This document shows, one piece after another, positions 1-5,181 of a stretch of 6,470 nucleotides of DNA. Both the position numbers and the translations under genes were made by a program. The DNA is from Chloroflexota bacterium (GTDB taxonomy: Bacteria; Chloroflexota; Anaerolineae; Promineifilales; Promineifilaceae). The first letter of the stretch is position 1, and each line of letters begins with the position of its first letter. The notes below the pieces were generated by a model. The model saw nothing but the letters and a program-made list of their open reading frames with translations. It searched no databases and was not told where the DNA came from. The stretch lies in NCBI GenBank assembly GCA_963169155.1, contig CAUJGI010000531.1:1-6470 (forward strand). The letters are read 5' to 3'.

Positions 1-85
1 AAGCTTTGGGCAAAGATGGCGGAGTATAAAAATAAAGGGTTGTGTTTGTCAATGTCAGTTCATCATACAAACGGCCGTTGAAGTT

Positions 86-103
86 TATAACGCCGTTAGG
101 GAT
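86..103 (+). promoter_or_regulatory. Possible -10 element and ribosome binding site of the DUF952 gene
   Basis: TATAAC at 86-91 resembles a -10 hexamer (5 of 6) and lies 17-22 bases before the likely starts. No good -35 is seen at the right distance. AGGGA at 98-102 is a plausible Shine-Dalgarno sequence, spaced 5 bases from the GTG at 108 and 11 from the ATG at 114. If the -10 is real, the transcript would begin at about the Shine-Dalgarno itself, so one of the two calls may be wrong. Confidence 0.3.
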
Positions 104-113
104 AGTAGTGCGC

Positions 114-458
114 ATGACACAAATTTTGCATATCACCACCATGAACGACTGGGAAACGGCCGTAGCCGCCGGGGAATACCGCACCGCTTCGCTGCCGAGC
201 GAGGGCTTCATTCACTGCTCCACCGCGGAGCAGGTGCTGATGCCCGCCAATGCGATGTTTGCCGGGCAGGCCAACCTGATTTTGCTGCTCATTGATCCGG
301 CCAAACTGACAGCCAAATTGGTCTACGAAGATTGTTACGAAAGCGGCCACCAATTCCCTCACATCTATGGCCCAATCAACCTGGATGCCATCACCGGCTT
401 TGTCGATTTCCCACCCAACCCGGACGGCACCTTCGCGCTGCCCGCCGAATTAACATAA
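114..458 (+). CDS. DUF952 family protein (COG3502-like)
   Basis: Small soluble protein of 114 residues, close to the usual size of DUF952 proteins. The family signature is visible: a start of the type ILHITT, the motif GFIHCST near residues 31-37, a hydrophobic strand LILLLID, and the conserved FPHIYGPI near residues 80-87, followed by a short C-terminal segment. Biochemical role is not established for the family; the conserved His residues in IHCS and FPHIYG suggest a ligand site, but that is inference. There is no signal peptide or membrane segment. The start at 114 begins the conserved domain. An in-frame GTG at 108 lies five bases after the AGGGA at 98-102 and may be the true initiator, adding only two residues; the frame is also open back to a GTG at 42, but that extension looks non-conserved. 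The gene is followed by a repeat-rich gap and looks monocistronic here. Confidence 0.85.
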   Translation: MTQILHITTMNDWETAVAAGEYRTASLPSEGFIHCSTAEQVLMPANAMFAGQANLILLLIDPAKLTAKLVYEDCYESGHQFPHIYGPINLDAITGFVDFPPNPDGTFALPAELT

Positions 459-464
459 CGTAGC

Positions 465-481
465 CGCGGATTCTTTCCGCG
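465..481. repeat. Short perfect hairpin after the DUF952 stop codon
   Basis: CGCGGA (465-470) and TCCGCG (476-481) form a perfect 6-bp GC-rich stem with a 5-base loop, starting 7 bases after the stop codon. A run of A, not T, follows, so it lacks the U-tract of an intrinsic terminator on the + strand. It may protect the mRNA 3' end or assist termination. Confidence 0.45.
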
Positions 482-530
482 CAAAAATCACGAATGAAAC
501 GAATTGACGAATGGGACAAATAGCTGTCTA

Positions 531-582
531 GTAAACCGCACAAAGTTTTTGGAAGAAAAAAGCGCAATTTTTTGCGGTTTAC
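531..582. repeat. Inverted repeat GTAAACCGCA / TGCGGTTTAC
   Basis: GTAAACCGCA (531-540) is the exact reverse complement of TGCGGTTTAC (573-582), with a 32-base AT-rich spacer; pairing can extend to 13 of 14 bases on the inner side. No T-run follows on the + strand, so it is not a canonical intrinsic terminator. Confidence 0.7.
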
Positions 583-586
583 TCAA

Positions 587-638
587 GTAATTGGCAGATT
601 CCACGCTCATTTATTTTGAAAAACTTTCTGCCAATTAC
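587..638. repeat. Inverted repeat GTAATTGGCAGA / TCTGCCAATTAC
   Basis: A perfect 12-bp inverted repeat (587-598 and 627-638) around a 28-base AT-rich spacer. It begins four bases after the previous inverted repeat ends and spans the same length (52 bp). Its outer GTAATTGG matches the unit of the repeat hairpin between gatC and gatA (5136-5143). Confidence 0.7.
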
Positions 639-668
639 ACTGTAGGCAGTTGGAAAATCTTTGAAAAC

Positions 669-695
669 CACAGATTTCACAGATGACACAGATTT
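669..695. repeat. Threefold 9-bp tandem repeat (CACAGATNN)
   Basis: CACAGATTT (669-677), CACAGATGA (678-686) and CACAGATTT (687-695) lie head to tail with no spacer. The first and third units are identical. The region is non-coding. Confidence 0.75.
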
Positions 696-748
696 ATCCC
701 TGACTGTCAGAGACTTTGCGCCTTCGCATGATCTTTTTTCAGCAGGCA

Positions 749-782
749 CATTCGTCTCATTCGTTCATTCGTCCAATTCGTG
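749..782. repeat. Short-period ATTCGT repeat just upstream of the amylase gene
   Basis: Four ATTCGT units (750-755, 759-764, 767-772, 775-780 with AATTCGT in the last) are spaced 8-9 bases apart. Three copies of the reverse complement ACGAAT occur at 490-495, 499-504 and 507-512. The repeat ends 5 bases before the purine-rich ribosome binding site of the amylase. Confidence 0.6.
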
Positions 783-786
783 TTTC

Positions 787-794
787 AAAAAGGT
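787..794 (+). promoter_or_regulatory. Ribosome binding site deciding the amylase start
   Basis: The purine-rich AAAAAGGT ends 9 bases before ATG 804. It lies downstream of the alternative GTG at 780 and therefore supports 804 as the initiator. Confidence 0.6.
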
Positions 795-803
795 ACCAAC
801 AAC

Positions 804-2120
804 ATGGCTGTAGATACCCCCAAAAACGTGCGCAACCTGGTTTTGTATGAAATTTACGTGCGCAATCATGGGCCAAACGGCACCTTTGCCGACGTGACCA
901 AAGATTTGCCGCGCATCCGCGAAATGGGCGTGGATTACGTCTGGTTTATGCCCATTCATCCCATTGGCCAGCTGAACAAAAAAGGCGGCCTGGGCTGCCC
1001 GTATTCCATTCAGGATTATTTTGCGGTGAACCCAGAATATGGCACCAAGAAAGAATTTGAGCTGCTGGTGCAGTACGCCCACGCCCTGGGGCTGAAGGTG
1101 ATGATCGATGTGGTGTACAACCACACGGCGCATGATGCCGTCACGGTGCAAACGAATCCGGAGTGGTACCACTGTGATGAAAACGGCCGTCCCATCACCA
1201 CGGTCCCTGACTGGAGCGACGTCATCGACCTGCGCTACGACAACCCGGCGCTGTGGGATTACCTCATCGACGCGCTAAAGATGTGGGTGAAGCTGGGCGT
1301 CGATGGCTTCCGCTGTGACGTGGCCTCGGTGGTGCCGCTGGCGTTTTGGCAGCGGGCGCGGCGCGAAGTGGCCGCCGTCAAGCCCGATGTGCTCTGGCTG
1401 GCCGAAAGTGTGCACACCGGCTTTGTCATCGACCGGCGCCAACGCGGGCTGGTGGCCCAGTCCGACGGCGAAATCCACGCTGCGTTTGACCTGTCCTACG
1501 ACTACGACATCTGGCCGTTGTGGGAGCGGGCGGTGGTGGAGCCAACGGCCGTACCCGCCTACCTCACCGCCCTCTGGTACCAAAAAGGCGTGTACCCGGC
1601 CCACACCATCAAAATGCGCTGCGTGGAAAACCACGATCAGCTGCGGATTATGGCTAAAGCACCCAGCCGGGCGCAGGCGCTGGCCTGGACCGCGTTCCAG
1701 GCGTTCAACGATGGCCCACTGCTGCTCTACGCCGGGCAGGAAGCCGAAGAAACACACACGCCCAGCCTATTTGACATCGACAAGGTGCGTTGGGGAGCGT
1801 ATGAGTTGCAATCGACCCTCACCCGGCTGTGTCAGCTTCAGAAAGATCCGGTGTTGGTAGACGGCCGTTTCACCCTGCTCACCCCGGAACCAGCCATCAC
1901 TGCCCTCTGGCAGGCGGAAGGGGGAGGGCTGTACGGCGTCTTCAACGTTTCGGGCGTAGTGGACGTGCAGCCGACGCCGCTGCCAGACGGGGAGTACGTG
2001 GATTTATTGAGTGGAACGGCCGTCCTGGTGCGGGATGGGGAGATGGCGGTGCCGGATACGGCCGTCATCCTGCGCTTCCCTGGTGTGTTGGCCGACGTTG
2101 GTCCCAAAATCTGGCTGTAA
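804..2120 (+). CDS. GH13 alpha-amylase-family glycoside hydrolase, intracellular
   Basis: A 438-residue (beta/alpha)8-barrel enzyme expected to act on alpha-1,4 or alpha-1,6 glucosidic bonds, probably maltodextrins or glycogen-derived oligosaccharides in the cytoplasm. The four GH13 signature regions are present: DVVYNH at 102-107; GFRCDV at 168-173 with nucleophile D172; LWLAES at 197-202 with acid/base E201; and VENHDQ at 274-279 with H277 and the transition-state stabiliser D278. CPYSIQDYFAVNPEYGT near 65-81 is the usual beta2-alpha2 block. Residues from about 345 form a small C-terminal beta domain. It has no signal peptide, membrane segment or carbohydrate-binding module. The ATG at 804 was chosen over the in-frame GTG at 780 because AAAAAGGT at 787-794 lies 9 bases before it and homology-like sequence starts there. 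The exact GH13 subfamily cannot be told by eye; alpha-amylase, cyclomaltodextrinase-like or alpha-glucosidase activities all remain possible. Confidence 0.92.
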   Translation: MAVDTPKNVRNLVLYEIYVRNHGPNGTFADVTKDLPRIREMGVDYVWFMPIHPIGQLNKKGGLGCPYSIQDYFAVNPEYGTKKEFELLVQYAHALGLKVMIDVVYNHTAHDAVTVQTNPEWYHCDENGRPITTVPDWSDVIDLRYDNPALWDYLIDALKMWVKLGVDGFRCDVASVVPLAFWQRARREVAAVKPDVLWLAESVHTGFVIDRRQRGLVAQSDGEIHAAFDLSYDYDIWPLWERAVVEPTAVPAYLTALWYQKGVYPAHTIKMRCVENHDQLRIMAKAPSRAQALAWTAFQAFNDGPLLLYAGQEAEETHTPSLFDIDKVRWGAYELQSTLTRLCQLQKDPVLVDGRFTLLTPEPAITALWQAEGGGLYGVFNVSGVVDVQPTPLPDGEYVDLLSGTAVLVRDGEMAVPDTAVILRFPGVLADVGPKIWL

Positions 2121-2161
2121 CCAGCGGCTAAAACGGCACACTTCCCCTGCCCATTTGATTA

Positions 2162-2170
2162 TGTTAAAAT
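2162..2170 (+). promoter_or_regulatory. Extended -10 promoter candidate for the CNB/bPH2 gene
   Basis: TGTTAAAAT fits the extended -10 pattern TGn plus a hexamer (TAAAAT, 5 of 6 to TATAAT). The expected transcription start near 2177 would give a leader of about 30 bases holding AGGGA at 2197-2201, 7 bases before ATG 2209. The -35 region is poor, as is common for extended -10 promoters. The surrounding 88-bp gap is otherwise featureless. Confidence 0.45.
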
Positions 2171-2208
2171 GATTCCCAACGTTATGTAGATTTCCTAGGG
2201 ACAGCAGT

Positions 2209-3993
2209 ATGGTAACGAAGGCGGAATTTTTAGCGCAGCACTCTCTCTTCAAAGAACTAACCGAAGATGAAATTGAGGCGTTGGCACTTATTACCGATGA
2301 AGTGCGCTACGAAAATGGAGCGATGGTGGCCTACCAGGGGGATGTGGCCGATTCGCTGTATATTGTGAAAAGCGGCCGTTTGTATGCCGAAGCTCGCAAA
2401 AACGACATCGAAAACGATTCCTACGTGGTTAACAGCAAAAATTACCTGGCGGGCGACTACTTTGGCGAAGATTGGCTGTTTGTGCCCAACGTGCACCCCG
2501 CCAACGTGAAAGCCGATTCGCGCCAGGGCAATCCGGCCATCCTGCTGATCATCAACGGCATCAACTTCGTTCGCTTTCTCAACCAGTATCCCGATGCGCT
2601 GCATGAGCTTGCCCCCGAAGTAGAGCTGATCGATGAGGAAGAGCGCGTTGTTGCCGGTCTGCCGGATCAGGCCTTTGCTGAAGCGCAAAAGCTGTTTGCC
2701 AAAGCCAAGCGACGTCATTCCGTCATCAGCATTTTGCCCGATGAGCTGGTGCAGTTTAGCGCCCGACGCAGCCATTGGTACCTGTTGGTACAAATCTTTT
2801 TCCCGCTGCTGGGGCTGTTTGCCATCCCTGGACTGCTTTTTCTCTTTTTCAACGGGCAGCCTGCCGAAGCTTTCCTGTACCGACTTCGCGTGTGGGTACC
2901 TGGCATCTTTCTCTTTATATTTTTTGTCATCTTGCTGTTTCAAATTTTAGACTGGTCTAACGACTATTTTGTGGTGACCAACAAGCGGGTGGTCCACCGG
3001 GAATTCGATCTGCGCACCTTTCGAGTTGACATAAAAACGGCGCGCATTAATCAGGTACAAAGTGTGGAAATCGTTAGACCTACATTTTTGGCCAACTTGC
3101 TCAACTTTGGCACGGCGCGTATCACCACCGCGTCGGCTTTTGGCACCATCTTTTTTGACAACATCGACGACCCCATCCGCGTGAAGGAAACGCTGGATCG
3201 GCAGAGCAAAATGGTGAAAACGCTGGACGCCAGCCGTGAGCAAACGCTGCTGCGGCAAACGTTTAGCGAACATTTTGCGGTACGGCCGCAGTACGAACCC
3301 GTCGGTGAAAAAGCGGCGTCGCTGCCACCCGTACGCCCAACCTATAAAGACAGCTTGTGGTTCCGCTTCCGCCAGCGTTATTACTGGCGGGTGGAAACAG
3401 AAGATGGCATCATTTATCGCAAACATTTCATTGTGGTGATCATTGAATCGGCGCTGCCGCTAGGATTGGCACTGTTGGGGGTGCTTCTAAGCTTCGTGCT
3501 GATTTACTACTTCCAGTTTACCTTCCGGCAGCTGCTGCCTGCACTTATCATCGGGTACGCCATTGACATTTTGTGGCTGATCTGGCGGGTGGAAGATTGG
3601 CGCAACGACATGTTTCAGCTGACCGATCGGCTGATTGTTGACATTGATAGACGGCCGTTTGGCTTCGGGGAAAGTCGTAAACAAGCACCTCTTAGCAACA
3701 TCCAAAACGTCAATGCCTACACCCCAAACTTGATCCACACCATTTTTAACTATGGCAATGTGGATATTGAAACGGCGGGCGCCGAAAGCAACCTGGTTTT
3801 TGAAAACGTCCCCTACCCCAGCGTGATCCAGAGCGATATTTTTGCCCAGCTGGAAAATATGCTGGAACAGCAAAACCGCCGCCAGCGCGGCACGCGCCAC
3901 AAAGAGTACGCCCTGCTGCTGGACGTGTACAAACAAACCGTAGAGCAAGACCGCATCCCGGATCGCACGCCCGGCGATGTACCGCCGCTGTAA
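2209..3993 (+). CDS. Membrane protein: cyclic-nucleotide-binding-like domain plus two TM-bPH2 modules
   Basis: A 594-residue protein of unknown function. Residues about 10-135 resemble a cNMP-binding (CAP/CNB) beta-roll: LFKELTEDEIEAL, then GDVADSLYIVKSGRL at 44-58 and a YFGEDWLF segment at 84-91. The phosphate-binding cassette is degenerate: HPANVKA stands where classical domains have an Arg, so cyclic nucleotide binding is doubtful. A charged linker follows, then TM1 (about 190-214) and TM2 (229-247), leading into a bPH2 (PF03703-like) domain at 248-330. The module is repeated: TM3 (406-435), TM4 (442-461) and a second bPH2 at 463-550. Both start with DW-x-ND-x-F-x-x-T and both contain an I-x-x-(V/I)-Q-x-V block and an I-x-TA strand followed by F-(D/E)-N. 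The C-terminal tail is polar and charged. No signal peptide is needed, as the N-terminal domain is likely cytoplasmic. AGGGA at 2197-2201 supports the start. A sensory or envelope role is inference. Confidence 0.85.
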   Translation: MVTKAEFLAQHSLFKELTEDEIEALALITDEVRYENGAMVAYQGDVADSLYIVKSGRLYAEARKNDIENDSYVVNSKNYLAGDYFGEDWLFVPNVHPANVKADSRQGNPAILLIINGINFVRFLNQYPDALHELAPEVELIDEEERVVAGLPDQAFAEAQKLFAKAKRRHSVISILPDELVQFSARRSHWYLLVQIFFPLLGLFAIPGLLFLFFNGQPAEAFLYRLRVWVPGIFLFIFFVILLFQILDWSNDYFVVTNKRVVHREFDLRTFRVDIKTARINQVQSVEIVRPTFLANLLNFGTARITTASAFGTIFFDNIDDPIRVKETLDRQSKMVKTLDASREQTLLRQTFSEHFAVRPQYEPVGEKAASLPPVRPTYKDSLWFRFRQRYYWRVETEDGIIYRKHFIVVIIESALPLGLALLGVLLSFVLIYYFQFTFRQLLPALIIGYAIDILWLIWRVEDWRNDMFQLTDRLIVDIDRRPFGFGESRKQAPLSNIQNVNAYTPNLIHTIFNYGNVDIETAGAESNLVFENVPYPSVIQSDIFAQLENMLEQQNRRQRGTRHKEYALLLDVYKQTVEQDRIPDRTPGDVPPL

Positions 3994-4001
3994 GGGAAGA
4001 G

Positions 4002-4095
4002 GCAGCAGGTTGCAAGTTGCAGGTATGCTGCTTACCATTCACTTGCCACTCGCTACTTTTCACCTTTCACTCGCCACTTCCCCTTGCCCACTCCT
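4002..4095. repeat. Heptanucleotide-period repeat block before def
   Basis: The gap between the bPH2 gene and def shows a 7-bp period. GTTGCAA (4009-4015) and GTTGCAG (4016-4022) are followed by a pyrimidine-rich series of xxxCACT-type heptamers from 4037: ATTCACT, TGCCACT, CGCTACT, TTTCACC, TTTCACT, CGCCACT, TCCCCTT, GCCCACT (to 4092). GCAGCA (4002-4007) and TGCTGC (4026-4031) additionally form a small inverted repeat. The pattern is like the short tandemly repeated repetitive (STRR) heptamers described in cyanobacteria, but with its own consensus. Confidence 0.65.
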
Positions 4096-4111
4096 CCATT
4101 CCGCAGATAAT
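4084..4111 (+). promoter_or_regulatory. Promoter candidate for def, possibly giving a leaderless mRNA
   Basis: TTGCCC (4084-4089) and GATAAT (4106-4111) are separated by 16 bases and match the sigma-70 hexamers at 4 of 6 and 5 of 6. The -10 ends only 8 bases before the A of ATG 4120, so a transcript would start at or just before the start codon. No Shine-Dalgarno sequence is visible upstream of def, which fits leaderless initiation. Confidence 0.35.
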
Positions 4112-4119
4112 ACCAAGTT

Positions 4120-4731
4120 ATGACTGAACTGAAGATAGTTACCCTGCCTGATGAGGTATTGCGCACCAAAGCGCGTCCGGTTACCAAGTTTGATGATGCG
4201 CTGCAAACCCTTATCGACGATATGATTGAAACGATGCGCGCCGCTAGCGGCGTAGGGCTGGCTGCCCCGCAAATCGGCCGTTCCATCCAGCTGGCCGTTA
4301 TCGAAACACTGCCCAAATCGGATGAAGCAGGCAACGATATTCCCGGCAGCCGGGAGCTGTTTGTCATCGCCAATCCGCGCATCGTGTGGGAATCGCGCGA
4401 GGTGGTGGATGGCGTCGAAGGCTGCCTGTCGATTCCGGGGTACGTGGGCGAGGTGGAACGTGCCTACGCGGTGCGCGTGCGGGCTCAGGACCGCCGGGGT
4501 CAGCCGATTAAGCTGCGCCTGAGAGGGTGGACCGCCCGCATCTTCCAGCACGAAATTGACCATCTCAACGGCGTCCTCTACATCGACAAGCTCACTGACC
4601 GCGAAAACTTCTGGACCGACGAGGAGTATTACCACCTGCGCCAGGCCGAAATGGAAGCGGAGGCAGCGGAAGAAGCGGAAGAAGCGGAAGATGGTGTGGA
4701 AGAAACGGCCGCACCCAACCCCAACGAATAA
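4120..4731 (+). CDS. def: Peptide deformylase
   Basis: Removes the formyl group from N-formylmethionine of nascent proteins at the ribosome exit; a metal-dependent cytoplasmic hydrolase. All three family motifs are present: GVGLAAPQIG at 44-53 (Q51), EGCLSIPG at 100-107 with metal ligand C102, and QHEIDH at 143-148 giving the HExxH ligands H144 and H148 with catalytic E145. The body ends near residue 172. Residues 176-203 form an extra acidic tail, rich in Glu and Ala, that many deformylases lack and that is encoded partly by a 9-bp tandem repeat. With 203 residues it is somewhat longer than typical bacterial enzymes. Position 4120 is the only sensible start, although no Shine-Dalgarno sequence precedes it; the promoter candidate right upstream suggests a leaderless message. 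The downstream gatC and gatA are also translation genes, 74 bp and further away. Confidence 0.96.
   Translation: MTELKIVTLPDEVLRTKARPVTKFDDALQTLIDDMIETMRAASGVGLAAPQIGRSIQLAVIETLPKSDEAGNDIPGSRELFVIANPRIVWESREVVDGVEGCLSIPGYVGEVERAYAVRVRAQDRRGQPIKLRLRGWTARIFQHEIDHLNGVLYIDKLTDRENFWTDEEYYHLRQAEMEAEAAEEAEEAEDGVEETAAPNPNE
4657..4692 (+). repeat. Four tandem 9-bp repeats inside the 3' end of def
   Basis: GCGGAGGCA, GCGGAAGAA, GCGGAAGAA and GCGGAAGAT lie head to tail. They encode an Ala-Glu-Glu-type acidic tail. The period is three codons, so gain or loss of a unit by slippage would keep the frame. Confidence 0.8.
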
Positions 4732-4759
4732 GCTTCAGCGCCGCACACGCCGCGTCATT

Positions 4760-4794
4760 CATTGACAATTGATCGTTAACCATTGACTATTAGC
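4760..4794. repeat. Heptanucleotide-period repeat before gatC
   Basis: Five consecutive heptamers can be read: CATTGAC (4760-4766), AATTGAT, CGTTAAC, CATTGAC (4781-4787) and TATTAGC (to 4794). The first and fourth are identical. The block contains the palindromes CAATTG (4766-4771) and GTTAAC (4775-4780) and ends right at the ribosome binding site. Confidence 0.55.
4762..4790 (+). promoter_or_regulatory. Weak promoter candidate for gatCA
   Basis: TTGACA (4762-4767) is a perfect -35 hexamer. At 17 bases spacing lies GACTAT (4785-4790), only 3 of 6 to the -10 consensus. Because TTGAC is also part of the heptamer repeat in this gap, the match may be accidental. Confidence 0.2.
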
Positions 4795-4799
4795 AAGGA
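4795..4799 (+). promoter_or_regulatory. Shine-Dalgarno of gatC
   Basis: AAGGA with a 6-base spacer to ATG 4806. It is the clearest ribosome binding site in the translation-gene cluster; def and gatA have none that is visible. Confidence 0.65.
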
Positions 4800-4805
4800 T
4801 GTGCC

Positions 4806-5108
4806 ATGTCCCTAACCCTCGCCGATGTTGAAAAAATTGCCCACCTGGCCCGTTTAGAGCTAACCGAGGCGGAAAAGCAGCAGTACCTGGAGCAGCTCTC
4901 CGCCATCCTGCATTATGCCGAACGGCTCAACGAGCTGGACCTGGACGGCGTTCCCCCCACTTCCCACGCCATTGCCCAACAAAATATCATGCGGCCCGAC
5001 GTGGCCGAACCTTCTTTACCGATGGACGATCTCCTCTTCAATGCCCCGCAGCAAAAAGAGAACCAGTTTGTGGTTCAGGCGGTGCTGGATGATGGAGGCA
5101 GTGCGTAA
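4806..5108 (+). CDS. gatC: Asp-tRNA(Asn)/Glu-tRNA(Gln) amidotransferase subunit C
   Basis: The 100-residue small subunit of GatCAB, which wraps around GatA and stabilises it against GatB; the complex converts misacylated Glu-tRNA(Gln) and/or Asp-tRNA(Asn) to the correct aminoacyl-tRNA. The family pattern is complete: an N-terminal DVEKIAHLARLELTEAE helix (residues 7-23), a helical hairpin with the Gln-rich QLSAILHYAERLNELD segment, the DGVPPTSH turn (47-54), and the MRPDVAEPSL linker (62-71) leading to the C-terminal NQFVVQAVL strand. The usual Pro in the final VP motif is replaced by Gln. AAGGA at 4795-4799 lies 6 bases before ATG 4806 and supports the start. gatA follows after 86 bp, an unusually large gap that is filled by a repeat hairpin. 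Confidence 0.95.
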   Translation: MSLTLADVEKIAHLARLELTEAEKQQYLEQLSAILHYAERLNELDLDGVPPTSHAIAQQNIMRPDVAEPSLPMDDLLFNAPQQKENQFVVQAVLDDGGSA

Positions 5109-5181
5109 TTAAGTAATTGAGTAACTGGGTAATTAGTAATTGGCGCGTTCAATTACCCAATTACTAATTACTCAATTACTT
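5105..5181. repeat. Long GTAATTNN repeat hairpin between gatC and gatA
   Basis: The left arm is five 7-8 bp units: GTAATTAA (5105-5112), GTAATTGA, GTAACTGG, GTAATTA and GTAATTGG (to 5143). The right arm (5150-5179) holds four complementary units of the type CCAATTAC. The best pairing joins 5119-5143 with 5157-5181: about 25 bp with one C/A mismatch and two G-U pairs, including a perfect 15-bp core (5129-5143 / 5157-5171), and a 13-base loop. The first unit overlaps the gatC stop codon. No T-run follows, so it is not a standard intrinsic terminator. Confidence 0.8.

Larger units (their letters stand above)
489..782. repeat. Region bounded by 29-bp imperfect inverted repeats (possible MITE-like element)
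   Basis: Positions 489-517 match the reverse complement of 754-782 at 23 of 29 bases without a gap. Both arms share the frame CACGAAT-N3-ACGAAT-N2-ACGAATG. The enclosed 294 bp has no coding capacity and carries further nested inverted repeats. A non-autonomous mobile element is one reading; the other is that both ends are independent copies of a short-period ACGAAT repeat. No target-site duplication was identified, so the mobile-element reading stays open. Confidence 0.4.
459..803. other. Gene-free, repeat-rich intergenic region
   Basis: This stretch is much more AT-rich than its flanks and holds no convincing gene on either strand. From left to right it contains a small hairpin (465-481), ACGAAT repeats (490-512), two adjacent inverted repeats (531-582 and 587-638), a threefold 9-bp tandem repeat (669-695), the odd palindrome CTGACTGTCAG (700-710), and ATTCGT repeats (750-779) that are inverted relative to those at 490-512. 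The amylase ribosome binding site follows directly. No clear promoter with both -35 and -10 was seen for the downstream gene. Confidence 0.75.

Noticed and set aside
1..29. Possible tail of an upstream gene (one frame reads ALGKDGGV and then stops at 27-29).
   Set aside because: Nine codons are too few to separate coding from chance.
42..113. N-terminal extension of the DUF952 protein from GTG 42.
   Set aside because: The added residues do not look like the family; the conserved domain begins at 114, with AGGGA at 98-102 just before it.
531..582. Intrinsic terminator of the DUF952 gene.
   Set aside because: The stem encloses a 32-base loop and no T-run follows it on the + strand.
459..803. 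CRISPR array or RNA gene in the long gap.
   Set aside because: Repeat units are 6-12 bp with no regular unique spacers, and no tRNA or rRNA-like pattern is visible.
780..803. GTG at 780 as the amylase start.
   Set aside because: The ribosome site at 787-794 lies downstream of it and the extra eight codons fall partly in the repeat.
765..1172. Open frame of 135 codons on the - strand.
   Set aside because: It lies opposite the strongly supported GH13 gene, shows no family motifs, and is His/Gln-rich in the way of antisense readings.
1275..1757. Open frame of 160 codons on the - strand.
   Set aside because: It is the antisense of the GH13 catalytic region; conserved motifs are on the + strand.
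2257..2943. Open frame of 228 codons on the - strand.
   Set aside because: It is antisense to the CNB/bPH2 gene, whose domain order, ribosome site and repeated modules are clear.
5105..5181. Intrinsic terminator after gatC.
   Set aside because: The stem is AT-rich, lacks a U-tract, and sits between two subunits of one complex that should be co-expressed.
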